Shown here piece by piece: positions 44,044-53,147 of a stretch of 64,000 nucleotides of DNA. Source of the stretch: Lysinibacillus sp. ZYM-1 (GTDB lineage: Bacteria; Bacillota; Bacilli; Bacillales_A; Planococcaceae); NCBI RefSeq assembly GCF_001308875.1, contig NZ_KQ465110.1, positions 62,001 to 126,000 on the forward strand, in the 5' to 3' direction. Each line of letters starts with the position of its first letter. Positions within the stretch are counted from its first letter, which is position 1. The notes below the pieces were generated by a model that saw only the letters and a list, made by a program, of their open reading frames with translations, was not told the origin of the DNA and did not search any database. Position numbers and translations under genes: made by a program.

Positions 44044-44463
44044 TTATTCATTTACCTCATGGCTAAATTGCCACTCTACACCAAATTTATCTGTAAGGGA
44101 GCCGTAACATTTGCTCCAAAATGTTTCTTGAAGTTCCATTACAACTTTCCCACCATCTTTAAGCTTATCAAATGCTTTTCGCATCTGCTCTTCATCATCA
44201 GAAACAACTGCTAATGTAACATTGTTTCCAACTGCATATGGTGAGCCTGGAAATGTATCTGAGAACATAATTCTACTACCGAATACGGAAAGTCGTGTAT
44301 GCATAACAAGATCTTTTGCTTCCTCTGGTAATGGATAATCAGGATTTTGTGGTGAATCCCCAAATGTCATAATTTCAGCCTTGTCCGTACTAAAAGCATC
44401 TTCGTAAAACGCTACAGCTTCTCGACAATTTCCATTAAAAATTAAATATACCTCTACCGCCAT
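44044..44463 (-). CDS. PhnB-like VOC protein
   Basis: A 139-residue protein of the PhnB/DUF1428-type VOC group: VYLIFNGNCREAVAFYEDAFSTDKAEIMTFGD, then HTRLSVFGSRIMFSD and LQETFWSKCYGSLTDKFGVEWQFS. The frame is open 15 codons upstream, but GGGAG sits eight bases before the ATG at 44463. Function unknown; many act on small substrates or resist toxic compounds. Confidence 0.8.
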   Translation of the reverse strand: MAVEVYLIFNGNCREAVAFYEDAFSTDKAEIMTFGDSPQNPDYPLPEEAKDLVMHTRLSVFGSRIMFSDTFPGSPYAVGNNVTLAVVSDDEEQMRKAFDKLKDGGKVVMELQETFWSKCYGSLTDKFGVEWQFSHEVNE

Positions 44464-44608
44464 TTCCAACACTCCCTTAACATTTTTTGAAACAATTCTA
44501 TTGTACATGGATTATAAATCATAACACAAACTATAAGTGAAATAATTCATCTACAACATAAGAAATCTAGCCTTATTTTCAATTTTATTAATTATTTTCG
44601 CAAAAGCT

Positions 44609-44654
44609 TTGACATTTACTCGAAAATCATGTAAATTACCAAATGGCGAACAAT
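44609..44654 (+). promoter_or_regulatory. guaC promoter with PurBox
   Basis: -35 TTGACA (44609-44614), 17-base spacer, -10 TAAATT (44632-44637). AATGGCGAACAAT (44642-44654) matches 11 of 13 bases of the PurR PurBox, just downstream of the -10. A second CGAA is at 44621-44624. PurR repression is likely, as for guaC of Bacillus subtilis. Confidence 0.75.
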
Positions 44655-44699
44655 TTAAAATAAATCTTTAAAAATATTCGTATTTTAGGAGTGTATATA

Positions 44700-45683
44700 A
44701 TGGATAACGTATTTGACTATGAGGATATTCAACTAATTCCCGCAAAATGTATTGTAGAAAGTCGCTCAGAATGTGATACTTCAGTTACTTTAGGAGGACA
44801 TACTTTTAAACTTCCTGTAGTACCTGCTAATATGCAAACAATTATTGATGAAAATCTTGCTAAGAAGCTTGCTGAAAACGGTTACTTTTATATCATGCAT
44901 CGATTCCAACCAGAAGCACGTGTAAACTTCATTCAGGATATGCAAAGTAGTGGTTTAATTGCTTCTATCAGCGTTGGTGTAAAAGAGGAAGAGTATGCGT
45001 TTATTGAAGAATTAGCTGCTGCAAATCTAGTACCTGATTTCATTACAATAGATATTGCGCATGGCCATTCTAATGCTGTCATTCGTATGATCCAGCATAT
45101 TAAAAAACACTTACCAAATAGCTTTGTTATTGCTGGTAATGTTGGAACACCAGAAGCTGTTCGTGAACTTGAAAACGCTGGAGCTGATGCGACAAAAGTT
45201 GGAATTGGACCAGGTAAAGTATGTATCACTAAAATTAAAACAGGCTTTGGTACAGGTGGCTGGCAGTTAGCCGCTCTTCGATGGTGTGCAAAGGCTGCTA
45301 CAAAGCCAATTATTGCTGATGGTGGTATTCGAACACACGGAGATATCGCTAAGTCTGTACGTTTTGGCGCTTCAATGGTGATGATTGGTTCTTTATTCGC
45401 AGGCCATGAAGAGTCACCTGGTCAAACAATCGAAGTCGAGGGGAAAAAGGTAAAAGAATACTTCGGTTCTGCTTCAGAATTCCAAAAAGGCGAACGTAAA
45501 AATGTCGAAGGAAAGAAAATGTTTGTTGAACATAAAGGAAGCATTAAAGATACATTAATAGAAATGCAACAAGACTTACAATCATCTATTTCATATGCAG
45601 GTGGCACAAAGCTAGAAGCTATTCGAAATGTTGATTATGTTATCGTGAAAAACTCTATCTTCAATGGAGATAAAGTGTACTAA
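44700..45683 (+). CDS. guaC: GMP reductase
   Basis: A 327-residue enzyme converting GMP to IMP with NADPH. The IMPDH/GMPR fold is clear: [16 protein letters not shown] at the start, [33 protein letters not shown] with the catalytic Cys, and [36 protein letters not shown]. The short IMPDH CBS domains are absent, which separates it from GuaB. A GTG at 44691 is in frame but overlaps the AGGAG site, so the ATG at 44700 is used. The gene is single and has its own terminator. Confidence 0.95.
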   Translation: MDNVFDYEDIQLIPAKCIVESRSECDTSVTLGGHTFKLPVVPANMQTIIDENLAKKLAENGYFYIMHRFQPEARVNFIQDMQSSGLIASISVGVKEEEYAFIEELAAANLVPDFITIDIAHGHSNAVIRMIQHIKKHLPNSFVIAGNVGTPEAVRELENAGADATKVGIGPGKVCITKIKTGFGTGGWQLAALRWCAKAATKPIIADGGIRTHGDIAKSVRFGASMVMIGSLFAGHEESPGQTIEVEGKKVKEYFGSASEFQKGERKNVEGKKMFVEHKGSIKDTLIEMQQDLQSSISYAGGTKLEAIRNVDYVIVKNSIFNGDKVY

Positions 45684-45691
45684 TAAGTTAC

Positions 45692-45731
45692 AACCCCACT
45701 TAAGAATAGAACATTCTTAAGTGGGGTTTTT
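45692..45731 (+). terminator. guaC terminator
   Basis: A 16-base perfect stem (45692-45707 with 45713-45728) followed by five T residues. Confidence 0.93.
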
Positions 45732-45808
45732 CTATGTATTTCCCTACTCCAATTATTCGATAAAAACCTTGCTTACAGTATAAAATAAAATATTGTATTT
45801 ATTATCAG

Positions 45809-45832
45809 AATTTTCTATTTAATTAGAAAATT
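45809..45832. promoter_or_regulatory. Inverted repeat upstream of the sCache chemoreceptor
   Basis: AATTTTCTA (45809-45817) and TAGAAAATT (45824-45832) with a six-base centre, 64 bases before the start. It resembles a CodY box split by an insertion and could be an operator. A TATAAC/TATACT-rich region follows. Confidence 0.4.
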
Positions 45833-45895
45833 TTATATTATACTATAACTATATCGCATTACTTTTCTAGTAATGGGGGAACGGAGGTCTTTTCT

Positions 45896-47629
45896 ATGAT
45901 TAAATCGGTGCGTAATAAGTTGGTCACTCTAGCCATTATCGTAATTCTCATTTCTACCGCATTGGTTGGAACAGTCAATTATTTTGTAGCAAGAAGTGAG
46001 ATGGATCAGGTAGGTCGACAAAGTCTTAAGAATGGCACACTTGGCATACTTGAATTAATTGCGCAATTAGATGAGCAAGTTCAAAAGGGAAAATTAACAT
46101 TGGAGGAAGCACAGGAAAGTGCCAGAACTCAAATTGTTGGTAAAAAAATTGAAGATCATAAGCGATCTATCGATAATCCTGTAAAATACGGAGATAATTT
46201 TTATTTCTATGCCTTTAAGGATAATGGTATGGTTGAAACTCATCCCTCTCTTGAAGGTCAAGATATCTCAGACTTACAGACAGGTGATGGACGTTATTTC
46301 GTAAAGGAAATGATTGAAGCGGCAAAGGCTGGTGGCGGCTATGTGCGGTATGATTGGGCACTACCCTCCAATCCTGATATAGTTGCCCCTAAAATTACTT
46401 ATGTAGAAATGGACAAGCATTGGGGGTGGATTATCGCAGCTGGTACATATGAAATGGATTTTAATGCAGGTACTAAAAATGTATTATATTACACACTTGG
46501 TACGACAATTCTAGCTACAATAATCGGCGTAGCGCTCTTTTGGTTCTTCTCTGGTCAGATGACTGCCTACATCCGCAAAATTATGGTAATCACATCGGAT
46601 ATTGCTAAAGGCAAGCTAACAGGCGATGATATTCCCGTAACCACAAAGGATGAACTAGGAATATTAGCTAATAATGTGAATAATATGAAACATAGCTTGC
46701 ATGAGATGGTCAATAATACAAAGGAAAGTGCATCCCAAATGAGAGTGTCTTCGGAAATACTTAGTGCTATAACTGAGGAAACTACCGCTTCTGCTGATGA
46801 AATCCATCAAGCCATCAATGACATTTCTAAAGGTTCTGTTGTGCAAGCAGAGGAAGCTGAAATGGCCATTAGTAAAGTGGAGACACTATCATCACTTATT
46901 TCCAATGCTACAAGTAAATATAGTGAAATCACTGAAAATATGAATATCATTAATCATTCACAAGAAAACGGCCGACAAAAAGTAGATGGATTATTGCAAA
47001 ATTCCAATGAATTTACGGAAGTAATTGAGGAGTTAAGAACTAATTTTTCAAGTTTAACCAGCCAGATGAAAGAAATACATCAAGTGGTACAAACGATTAC
47101 TTCTATTTCTGAGCAAACAAATCTATTAGCATTAAATGCAAGTATTGAGGCAGCTCGTGCAGGTGAGCATGGTAAAGGGTTTGCTGTAGTTGCAGAAGAG
47201 GTACGAAATTTATCAGAGGATACAAACGAAGCCACTAATCGTGTCAAAAATCTATTACAGCGTATCGAGATCGATACAGCTAATTCTGATACAAAAATGA
47301 TACACACTCTTCAGCTATCACAAAGTCAGGCAATGTCGATAACAGAAGTAAAAGGAGCTTTTACTTTCCTAGCCGATTCTATCCAGGACATTACAGAGCA
47401 CCTTGTTTCACTTAATGAGGGTATGAGTGAAATGGCTGAAAACCGTATTGTTGTCATTAATGCTATTAATGAAATAGCCAGCGTAGCCACAGAATCTGCC
47501 GCAGCAACAGAACAAATTAATGCATCCATTGACGAACAAAAGTCAGCGGTCACATCTATCATGCACTCCTCACAGGAACTCCATACAGAGGCAGAGCGCA
47601 TGTATGAATTAGTAGAACGCTTTACATGA
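45896..47629 (+). CDS. Methyl-accepting chemotaxis protein (sCache)
   Basis: A 577-residue chemoreceptor. A membrane helix (about 9-30) is followed by a single Cache sensor (about 31-195, with [22 protein letters not shown] and [14 protein letters not shown], the sCache_2 pattern), a second helix (about 200-222), HAMP and a signalling domain with [20 protein letters not shown]. sCache_2 sensors often bind small carboxylates. CGGAGG lies eight bases before the ATG. Confidence 0.92.
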   Translation: MIKSVRNKLVTLAIIVILISTALVGTVNYFVARSEMDQVGRQSLKNGTLGILELIAQLDEQVQKGKLTLEEAQESARTQIVGKKIEDHKRSIDNPVKYGDNFYFYAFKDNGMVETHPSLEGQDISDLQTGDGRYFVKEMIEAAKAGGGYVRYDWALPSNPDIVAPKITYVEMDKHWGWIIAAGTYEMDFNAGTKNVLYYTLGTTILATIIGVALFWFFSGQMTAYIRKIMVITSDIAKGKLTGDDIPVTTKDELGILANNVNNMKHSLHEMVNNTKESASQMRVSSEILSAITEETTASADEIHQAINDISKGSVVQAEEAEMAISKVETLSSLISNATSKYSEITENMNIINHSQENGRQKVDGLLQNSNEFTEVIEELRTNFSSLTSQMKEIHQVVQTITSISEQTNLLALNASIEAARAGEHGKGFAVVAEEVRNLSEDTNEATNRVKNLLQRIEIDTANSDTKMIHTLQLSQSQAMSITEVKGAFTFLADSIQDITEHLVSLNEGMSEMAENRIVVINAINEIASVATESAAATEQINASIDEQKSAVTSIMHSSQELHTEAERMYELVERFT

Positions 47630-47649
47630 CATGTGACATGCTATAAAAA

Positions 47650-47677
47650 AGAATGCTACGAATTTCGTAGCATTCTT
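47650..47677. terminator. Bidirectional terminator after the sCache chemoreceptor
   Basis: GAATGCTACGAA (47651-47662) pairs with TTCGTAGCATTC (47664-47675). A on the left and TTCTTTT on the right serve the convergent genes. Confidence 0.87.
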
Positions 47678-47684
47678 CTTTTCA

Positions 47685-47909
47685 TTATAGTTTGTTGATT
47701 ACTGCGTGAATTGTTTCCTTTAGTTCTGCATCGTAATTAGAAAGATCTACAAGGTTTCCTACACGCTCACGTAATACTGGGCGCTCAATTACTAGCTTCT
47801 CATCCAGTACTTGAACTAGTAGTTCGATAATAAGACGATCACGAACAACTAACGCTTCTTCTAAACGTTCTGGTGTAATTTTCGCATCAGTTTTTGCAGC
47901 TTTTGCCAT
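47685..47909 (-). CDS. Conserved small soluble protein, unknown function
   Basis: A 74-residue protein, highly charged, mostly helical (MAKAAKTDAKITPERLEEALVVRDRLIIELLVQVLDEKLVIERPVLRERVGNLVDLSNYDAELKETI... is interrupted here for length). It has no membrane helix or metal motif, and no family was recognised. AAAGGGG lies eight bases before the ATG. A small regulatory or nucleoid-like role is possible but not supported by a motif. Confidence 0.65.
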   Translation of the reverse strand: MAKAAKTDAKITPERLEEALVVRDRLIIELLVQVLDEKLVIERPVLRERVGNLVDLSNYDAELKETIHAVINKL

Positions 47910-48127
47910 TTTAAAAACCCCTTTTAAATTTTATATTCATGCACATCTATTTTAGCATACCGCTAAATTATTTTGAAAACTTTCTTTCGTAAAATATACC
48001 AAAACTTTACAAATTATATAAGAAAGATTTACGACAAATTGTTATATTCATATCATAACGCTCTGCTATTTTACCATATGATATATGTGTTTGGTGTTCA
48101 TCATCAAAATATGATTGGAGGAATTAT

Positions 48128-48583
48128 ATGAATCAAAAAAAATCACCATACTTACAGCTCATAAAAGCTGTACCAAAGTCTCTTCAGCTCTTTCTGAATG
48201 TTTGCCTTGTCCTATTAGCGCTCATCTTATCGTTTTTACTCTTTAAGGAGCTAATTGAATTTCTCAAAATATTACTATTCACCAAGGAAGGTGGCGATTA
48301 CAAGCTATTCCTTGCTAACATTCTTATTTTCTTTTTGTATTTTGAGTTCATCACGATGATTATTAAATATTTTAAAGAGGATTATCATTTTCCGCTTCGA
48401 TACTTTATATATATAGGTATCACAGCTATGATTCGATTAATTATCGTTGAGCATGATCATCCTCTTAATACGTTAATTTATTCAGTGATTATTCTTATAC
48501 TGATAATTAGTTACTTTATTATCAATATCACACCACTTGAAAGACCGTCACGATCTTCTCTTTTTATGAAAAAAGAGCACTAA
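48128..48583 (+). CDS. psiE: PsiE-family membrane protein
   Basis: A 151-residue protein with four membrane helices and the PsiE pattern (LLFKELIEFLKILL, FEFITMIIKYFKED, HFPLRYFIYIGITAMIRLIIVEHDHPLNTLIYSVIILIL). In Escherichia coli psiE is induced by phosphate starvation; its molecular role is unknown. GGAGG lies seven bases before the ATG. No Pho box was recognised upstream. Confidence 0.85.
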   Translation: MNQKKSPYLQLIKAVPKSLQLFLNVCLVLLALILSFLLFKELIEFLKILLFTKEGGDYKLFLANILIFFLYFEFITMIIKYFKEDYHFPLRYFIYIGITAMIRLIIVEHDHPLNTLIYSVIILILIISYFIINITPLERPSRSSLFMKKEH

Positions 48584-48598
48584 CCTAGCATCACCATT

Positions 48599-49807
48599 CT
48601 AAAATGCGGACATACACTTAGGCTTTTCAAAAACAAAGAAAAACTGCTGTAATTCCTGTAAAAATTGCTCATGACTGATCTTTATTTGATGATGCATATA
48701 CAGCTCTTGGACCGTTATAACACCCATTACCAATGAAGAAAGCTCTGCCACATCTAAAATTACTTCTACATCATAGCTACCACTTTCAATAATGTTGATA
48801 GTACCTTTAACAGCCTCGATAATGAGTTGCTGATTATTTTCAGGAAGTAATGAGTCAGTAACCGTTAATTTGAATATAAGTGTTACACCATTAAAATGAT
48901 GTGTCGTTAATTCTTCAAAAAAGCCTTTCACATTAATAATACGGTACATCAGCCCAACTCCTGACACAGCATTTTCATGGTAAACGCTTGGAATTAAATG
49001 ATTTGTACCATTTCTTCCATCGCCTAAAAAGAAATGAACATTGTCTTCTTGTGTGTTCCACTCAATTCGGTTTACTTGATCTGCCTGACTGTTTAAAAAT
49101 GTACTTAGTTCTAAAAAAGCCTGCGGCGTTTCATATATCCACTCTTTAATTACTAAATTATTCAACATAAAATTACTCTCACTTTGCTTTTTAAATGAAA
49201 AGACGGTATAGCCTTGTACTGTACCATCCTTTTCCATCGCAATCACATAATGTTCCTCGCTTTTAAAAATAAAGGACAGCTCTGACTTTGTTTTGAGAAA
49301 CATCCCATGCTTTTGAGCTGCTACCCTGTTATAGCAATCTATTAGCTGTTGTTGATCTCGCACTGTCAAATATTTAAGGTGCTTCTTCGTTCAGCCCTTA
49401 GGAAAGCTTAAAGGCTCTACTAAATATTGATACATTCTCGGTCCATATCCAAAGTGAGTGTTTTTTGCTAAAGAAATGTCAAAGAAGTGCTGAATTAGCT
49501 CTTTTGCTACTTTCTCTTTTTTATGTAATAAATCAACCGCAACAAGCCCTACTCCACCAATTGGTAACATTTTAGAGAATAGGTTCATGTGAAAATCATG
49601 TAGTCGCATGCCACCAATAAGTTTGTCATCTTCCCAAAGTCCATAATAATTTAATGATTCATCATGATTCTGATTTTTCATAAAGAGGTTTTTCAACTGC
49701 TCTTTTGTCGATTGCGCGCCATCCATTCTTCCAGGATAAGCTCCTACAACGATACTCACAAAAGATAAAAAATCTTGTTCTTTTAATAATTTCTCTACAA
49801 CTCTCAC
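48599..49807 (-). pseudogene. Eis-like GNAT acetyltransferase, broken by an in-frame TGA
   Basis: Two frames that are in register form one gene. The first (GTG 49807 to TGA 49391) has the GNAT start and GGVGLVAVDLLHKKEKVAKELIQHF; it ends at SFPKG, a TGA, and then continues in the same frame as TKKHLKYLTVRDQQQLIDCYNR through to 48599. This is the layout of the about 400-residue family with an SCP2-like C-terminus. Compared with the recalled family pattern, about 15 residues before FGYGPRMYQYLVEP also appear missing. GGAGG sits six bases before the GTG. The gene is probably inactive, unless the stop is read through or is a sequencing error. Confidence 0.75.
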
Positions 49808-49926
49808 TGATTCTCCTCCATTTTCAAAGTAGTGCATGTCGCTCACATTAATTTTCCACCCATAATAACATATATTACCACGGCATATTCATGAGCAATG
49901 AAAATGATTAAAGGAGGAATAAAGAA

Positions 49927-50940
49927 ATGACTTTAATTGATGCGTATATCCATGAAGTATCTAAAAGACTACATAAAAATAAACGTGAAGACATAAAGCT
50001 TGAGCTAAAAGCTACTATTGAAAATATGTTGCCAGAGCAATATTCAGAAGCAGATGTTAAGGAAGTGCTAAAAAGGCTTGGTAGCCCCGCAAAAGTTGCT
50101 GTAAGCTACCAAGATACACCTCGTTTTTTAATTGGTCCAGATGTGTTTGATCAATACACCCGAATGATTAAACTCGTTTTTCCTTGGGCGATTTTCATAA
50201 CAGTCATTGTTCAAGTTGTTGAAAGAATTTTTCTCTATTCAGGAGAAGAAGCACTTCTCTCCACAATCATTTCAGCATTTGCTTTGACGATTGTCGCCAT
50301 TATTTCTGTGTTATTTCATGTATTGTTTTGGATTACCGTTATTTTCATCATCATAGAGCGCTCTGGTACGAATAATATTCAATGGCCTTTCATAAATGAC
50401 ACCAAGCAATGGACACCTGAAAATTTAATAATTAAAACCATTCCTAAAGACAAAATTATCACTTTAAGTGATACGATTTTTAGCTTTGTAGGGATTATTA
50501 TTTTTGCCTTTGTTTATTGGAATTCCAATCGTCTTTTAGGTATTTATACAACAAATGATAACGGTAGTTTGAAATTTGTTATGCCCATCTTTAATCAGAA
50601 TGTTTTGCAATCCTATGCACTAATTGTCATGCTCTGTATTATTCTTAGTATTGCCTTAACATTATTAAAATGGCGTACAGGGCAATGGACCATATTGATC
50701 GCTATCATCAATGCATTGCTTCAAAGTATGGGAACTATTGTGTTTATTTTCATTGCCGTTCATCAAGATTTTATCCATAGCGCCTCCATTCCGTACATTG
50801 CTGCAATCGTAGAAACAACTTCGGCAAAGGTCTCTTTTTTCATAGACAAGATCTTGCTTGTCAGTATGATCATTGTTGTTTTAGCCAATGCATTCGATAT
50901 ATATCAAGGCTTCAGAAAGGCTAAAATACCAACCTCTTAA
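49927..50940 (+). CDS. HAAS-domain membrane protein
   Basis: A 337-residue protein. The N-terminal HAAS signalling domain (about 1-60, with YIHEVSKRLHKNKREDIKLELKATIENML) is followed by about six membrane helices and no catalytic motif. HAAS proteins are often paired with PadR regulators; none is adjacent here. It lies 120 bases from the acetyltransferase remnant and reads away from it. GGAGG lies seven bases before the ATG. Confidence 0.78.
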   Translation: MTLIDAYIHEVSKRLHKNKREDIKLELKATIENMLPEQYSEADVKEVLKRLGSPAKVAVSYQDTPRFLIGPDVFDQYTRMIKLVFPWAIFITVIVQVVERIFLYSGEEALLSTIISAFALTIVAIISVLFHVLFWITVIFIIIERSGTNNIQWPFINDTKQWTPENLIIKTIPKDKIITLSDTIFSFVGIIIFAFVYWNSNRLLGIYTTNDNGSLKFVMPIFNQNVLQSYALIVMLCIILSIALTLLKWRTGQWTILIAIINALLQSMGTIVFIFIAVHQDFIHSASIPYIAAIVETTSAKVSFFIDKILLVSMIIVVLANAFDIYQGFRKAKIPTS

Positions 50941-51093
50941 TGCAATAAATTGTAAATTCGTTATTCAAAACCTTGCTTTCAAATCGCTAAAATACCTTTA
51001 TCCCCTAATGTTTTGTATAATAATAAAGTTGGAAGTAATTTATATACATGAATAATAATCTGCACAATTCAATTAGAGTAAGGGGAAATAACT

Positions 51094-52242
51094 ATGACCA
51101 TTCTTCTAGTAGATGACAATCAAGTCAATTTATTTGTCATTGAAAAAATACTAAAAAATGCAGGTTATGAAAACTGTGTTTCTCTTTCATCTGCTAATGA
51201 GCTATTTGATTATTTACAATTAGATGAACCAAATCCAACCGGAAACTCAGTTGATTTAATTTTATTAGACATTATGATGCCTGAAGTAGATGGTATTGAG
51301 GCCTGCAAACGTATTAAGCAAATTGAAAGATTTAGAGATATTCAAATCATCTTTGTCACAGCCCTCGAAGATAAAAACAAACTCGCAGAAGCATTAGATA
51401 TCGGGGGCGTGGATTATATTACAAAACCGATTAATAAAACGGAATTGCTTGCTAGAATGCGAGTTGCCTTACGTTTAAAAGCTGAATTAGATTGGCACAC
51501 GCAACATGAAAAAAAAATACAAAATGAATTGGATTTAGCTACTCATGTACAAAGGAGCCTGCTGAGTCCACCATTAAATGAAAAAGATATTCGTATAGAA
51601 GTCTCTTACTTACCATCCTCTAATTTGGCAGGCGATATGTATTATTGGCACAAAATAGACGATCATCGGTATGCCATTATTTTATTGGATATGATGGGCC
51701 ATGGTATATCTGCAGCGCTAGTTTGTATGTTTATCTCCTCGGTTTTAAGAGAGGCTGTTAAACAGTTAAACGACCCTGAACTTGTCATTAAAGAACTGAA
51801 TCGTTATATGACCCTCTTACAAGATGGTAAAGATGAGAATCTCTATTATTTCACAGCGATTTATTTAGTGATTGATACCCAACATAAAACAATTGAATAC
51901 ATAAACGCTGGTCATCCTGCAGGATACGCATTAATCGATGAAAAAGCATGTATTCCATTAAATCAGGGTAGCTGCGCAATCGGCTTTTTCGATGAAATTA
52001 ATGTCAAAAAACAATTTATTCAATATGAAAAAGATATACAAATTGTCATGTTTACTGATGGAGTATTAGAGGCTATGGGACCTTGTGAAATTGAATCAGA
52101 AAAACATTTACAAACGCTTACATCCTCTAAATGGGGGTATTCTCAACCCCTAATTGACAACCTATTGCCTAAGGACAAACAAGATAATCAACCTGATGAT
52201 ATGTGTGTACTGATGATTCAAGCAAGTGCTATTTCTAAATAA
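51094..52242 (+). CDS. Receiver-PP2C phosphatase (RsbY-like)
   Basis: A 382-residue protein. The receiver domain (about 1-125) has the acidic pair in LVDDNQVN and phosphoacceptor Asp in LILLDIMMPEVDG. A PP2C/SpoIIE-type phosphatase (about 160-380) follows, with DLATHVQRSLLSPP, SNLAGDMYYWH, ILLDMMGHGISAALV and FTDGVLEA, which carry the metal-binding Asp residues. This is the domain plan of RsbY (RsbU analogue) of the Bacillus cereus group, which dephosphorylates the SigB anti-anti-factor RsbV. It reads towards the two leftward genes downstream of it. AGGGG lies seven bases before the ATG. Confidence 0.85.
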   Translation: MTILLVDDNQVNLFVIEKILKNAGYENCVSLSSANELFDYLQLDEPNPTGNSVDLILLDIMMPEVDGIEACKRIKQIERFRDIQIIFVTALEDKNKLAEALDIGGVDYITKPINKTELLARMRVALRLKAELDWHTQHEKKIQNELDLATHVQRSLLSPPLNEKDIRIEVSYLPSSNLAGDMYYWHKIDDHRYAIILLDMMGHGISAALVCMFISSVLREAVKQLNDPELVIKELNRYMTLLQDGKDENLYYFTAIYLVIDTQHKTIEYINAGHPAGYALIDEKACIPLNQGSCAIGFFDEINVKKQFIQYEKDIQIVMFTDGVLEAMGPCEIESEKHLQTLTSSKWGYSQPLIDNLLPKDKQDNQPDDMCVLMIQASAISK

Positions 52243-52251
52243 ATAAAAAAG

Positions 52252-52279
52252 GAGGCTACCTAGTTATTAAGGTGGCCTC
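52252..52279. terminator. Terminator between rsbY-like and rsbM-like genes
   Basis: GAGGCtACCT (52252-52261) pairs with AGGTgGCCTC (52270-52279), one mismatch. A on the left serves the leftward gene, and T residues on the right serve the rightward gene. Confidence 0.75.
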
Positions 52280-52286
52280 TTACTCT

Positions 52287-53147
52287 TTAATCATTTTTTT
52301 GATATATTCTTTCGTTGCCTACAATTTCTCTATACTTTGAAATAACCTCTTCAAAACGCAATGTTTCCTTATCTCCTAAACATAAAAACCCCTTGTCGCT
52401 TAAACTTTCATAAAACAAATGGTGGACCTGACTTTGCAGTTTAGGTGAAAAATAAATAAGGACATTCCTACACAACACAACATGAAACTCATTAAATGAT
52501 TGATCTGTCACTAAATTATGTTGGGCAAAAATAATATTTTTTAATAAAGTTGGATGGAAATAGGCATATTGATAATCCGTCTTATAGTATTCCGAAAAAG
52601 CATGGGTGCCCCCTGCCAGCATATAGTTTTTCGTATATGCCTGCATTTTATGAATAGGAAAGGCACCTTTCTTGGCCTTTTTTAAAACTTGCTCGTTCAT
52701 ATCTGTTGCATAAATAGCAGCCTTGTCTATTAGCCCTTCTTCTTGAAGCAAAATGGCCATAGAGTATACTTCCTCACCTGTCGCACAACCAGCGTGCCAA
52801 ATACGTATTTCTTGGTATTCTCGTAAAATAGGGATCACTTTTTCACGAAAAGCCTTAAAAAAGCTTGGGTTGCGAAACATTTCCGTGACATTTATCGAAA
52901 AATCATTTAACAGCTGCTCTAAAAATTCTTTATCATGAACGGCCTTCTCCTGTACACGAGATATCGTTGGAATGCTATTTATTCTCATCCTATTGAAAAT
53001 TCGACGGGAAATTGAGGAACGATTATATTGCCGAAAATCATAGCCTGATAAACGATAAATAGCCTCTAGTAACAAGTCAATTTCTAAATTTGTTTGCTTA
53101 TTCAATTGTATTTTTTGATCCAAAGGCTGAAATTGTTCCATCTTCAT
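52287..53147 (-). CDS. CheR-type methyltransferase (RsbM-like)
   Basis: A 286-residue CheR-fold methyltransferase. The N-terminal CheR-N domain has LLLEAIYRLSGYDFRQYNRSSISRRIFNRM; the catalytic part has VTEMFRNPSFF, IRIWHAGCATGEEVYSMAILLQE and VVLCRNVLIYFSP. A lone CheR beside a hybrid kinase, and not with CheB, is the RsbM arrangement of the Bacillus cereus group, where it methylates the RsbK kinase to damp SigB signalling. The ATG overlaps the kinase stop by one base. Confidence 0.85.
   Translation of the reverse strand: MKMEQFQPLDQKIQLNKQTNLEIDLLLEAIYRLSGYDFRQYNRSSISRRIFNRMRINSIPTISRVQEKAVHDKEFLEQLLNDFSINVTEMFRNPSFFKAFREKVIPILREYQEIRIWHAGCATGEEVYSMAILLQEEGLIDKAAIYATDMNEQVLKKAKKGAFPIHKMQAYTKNYMLAGGTHAFSEYYKTDYQYAYFHPTLLKNIIFAQHNLVTDQSFNEFHVVLCRNVLIYFSPKLQSQVHHLFYESLSDKGFLCLGDKETLRFEEVISKYREIVGNERIYQKND

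Noticed and set aside
44509-44690. Purine riboswitch ahead of guaC
   Set aside because: No conserved purine-riboswitch loops were seen. A promoter plus PurBox explains the region.
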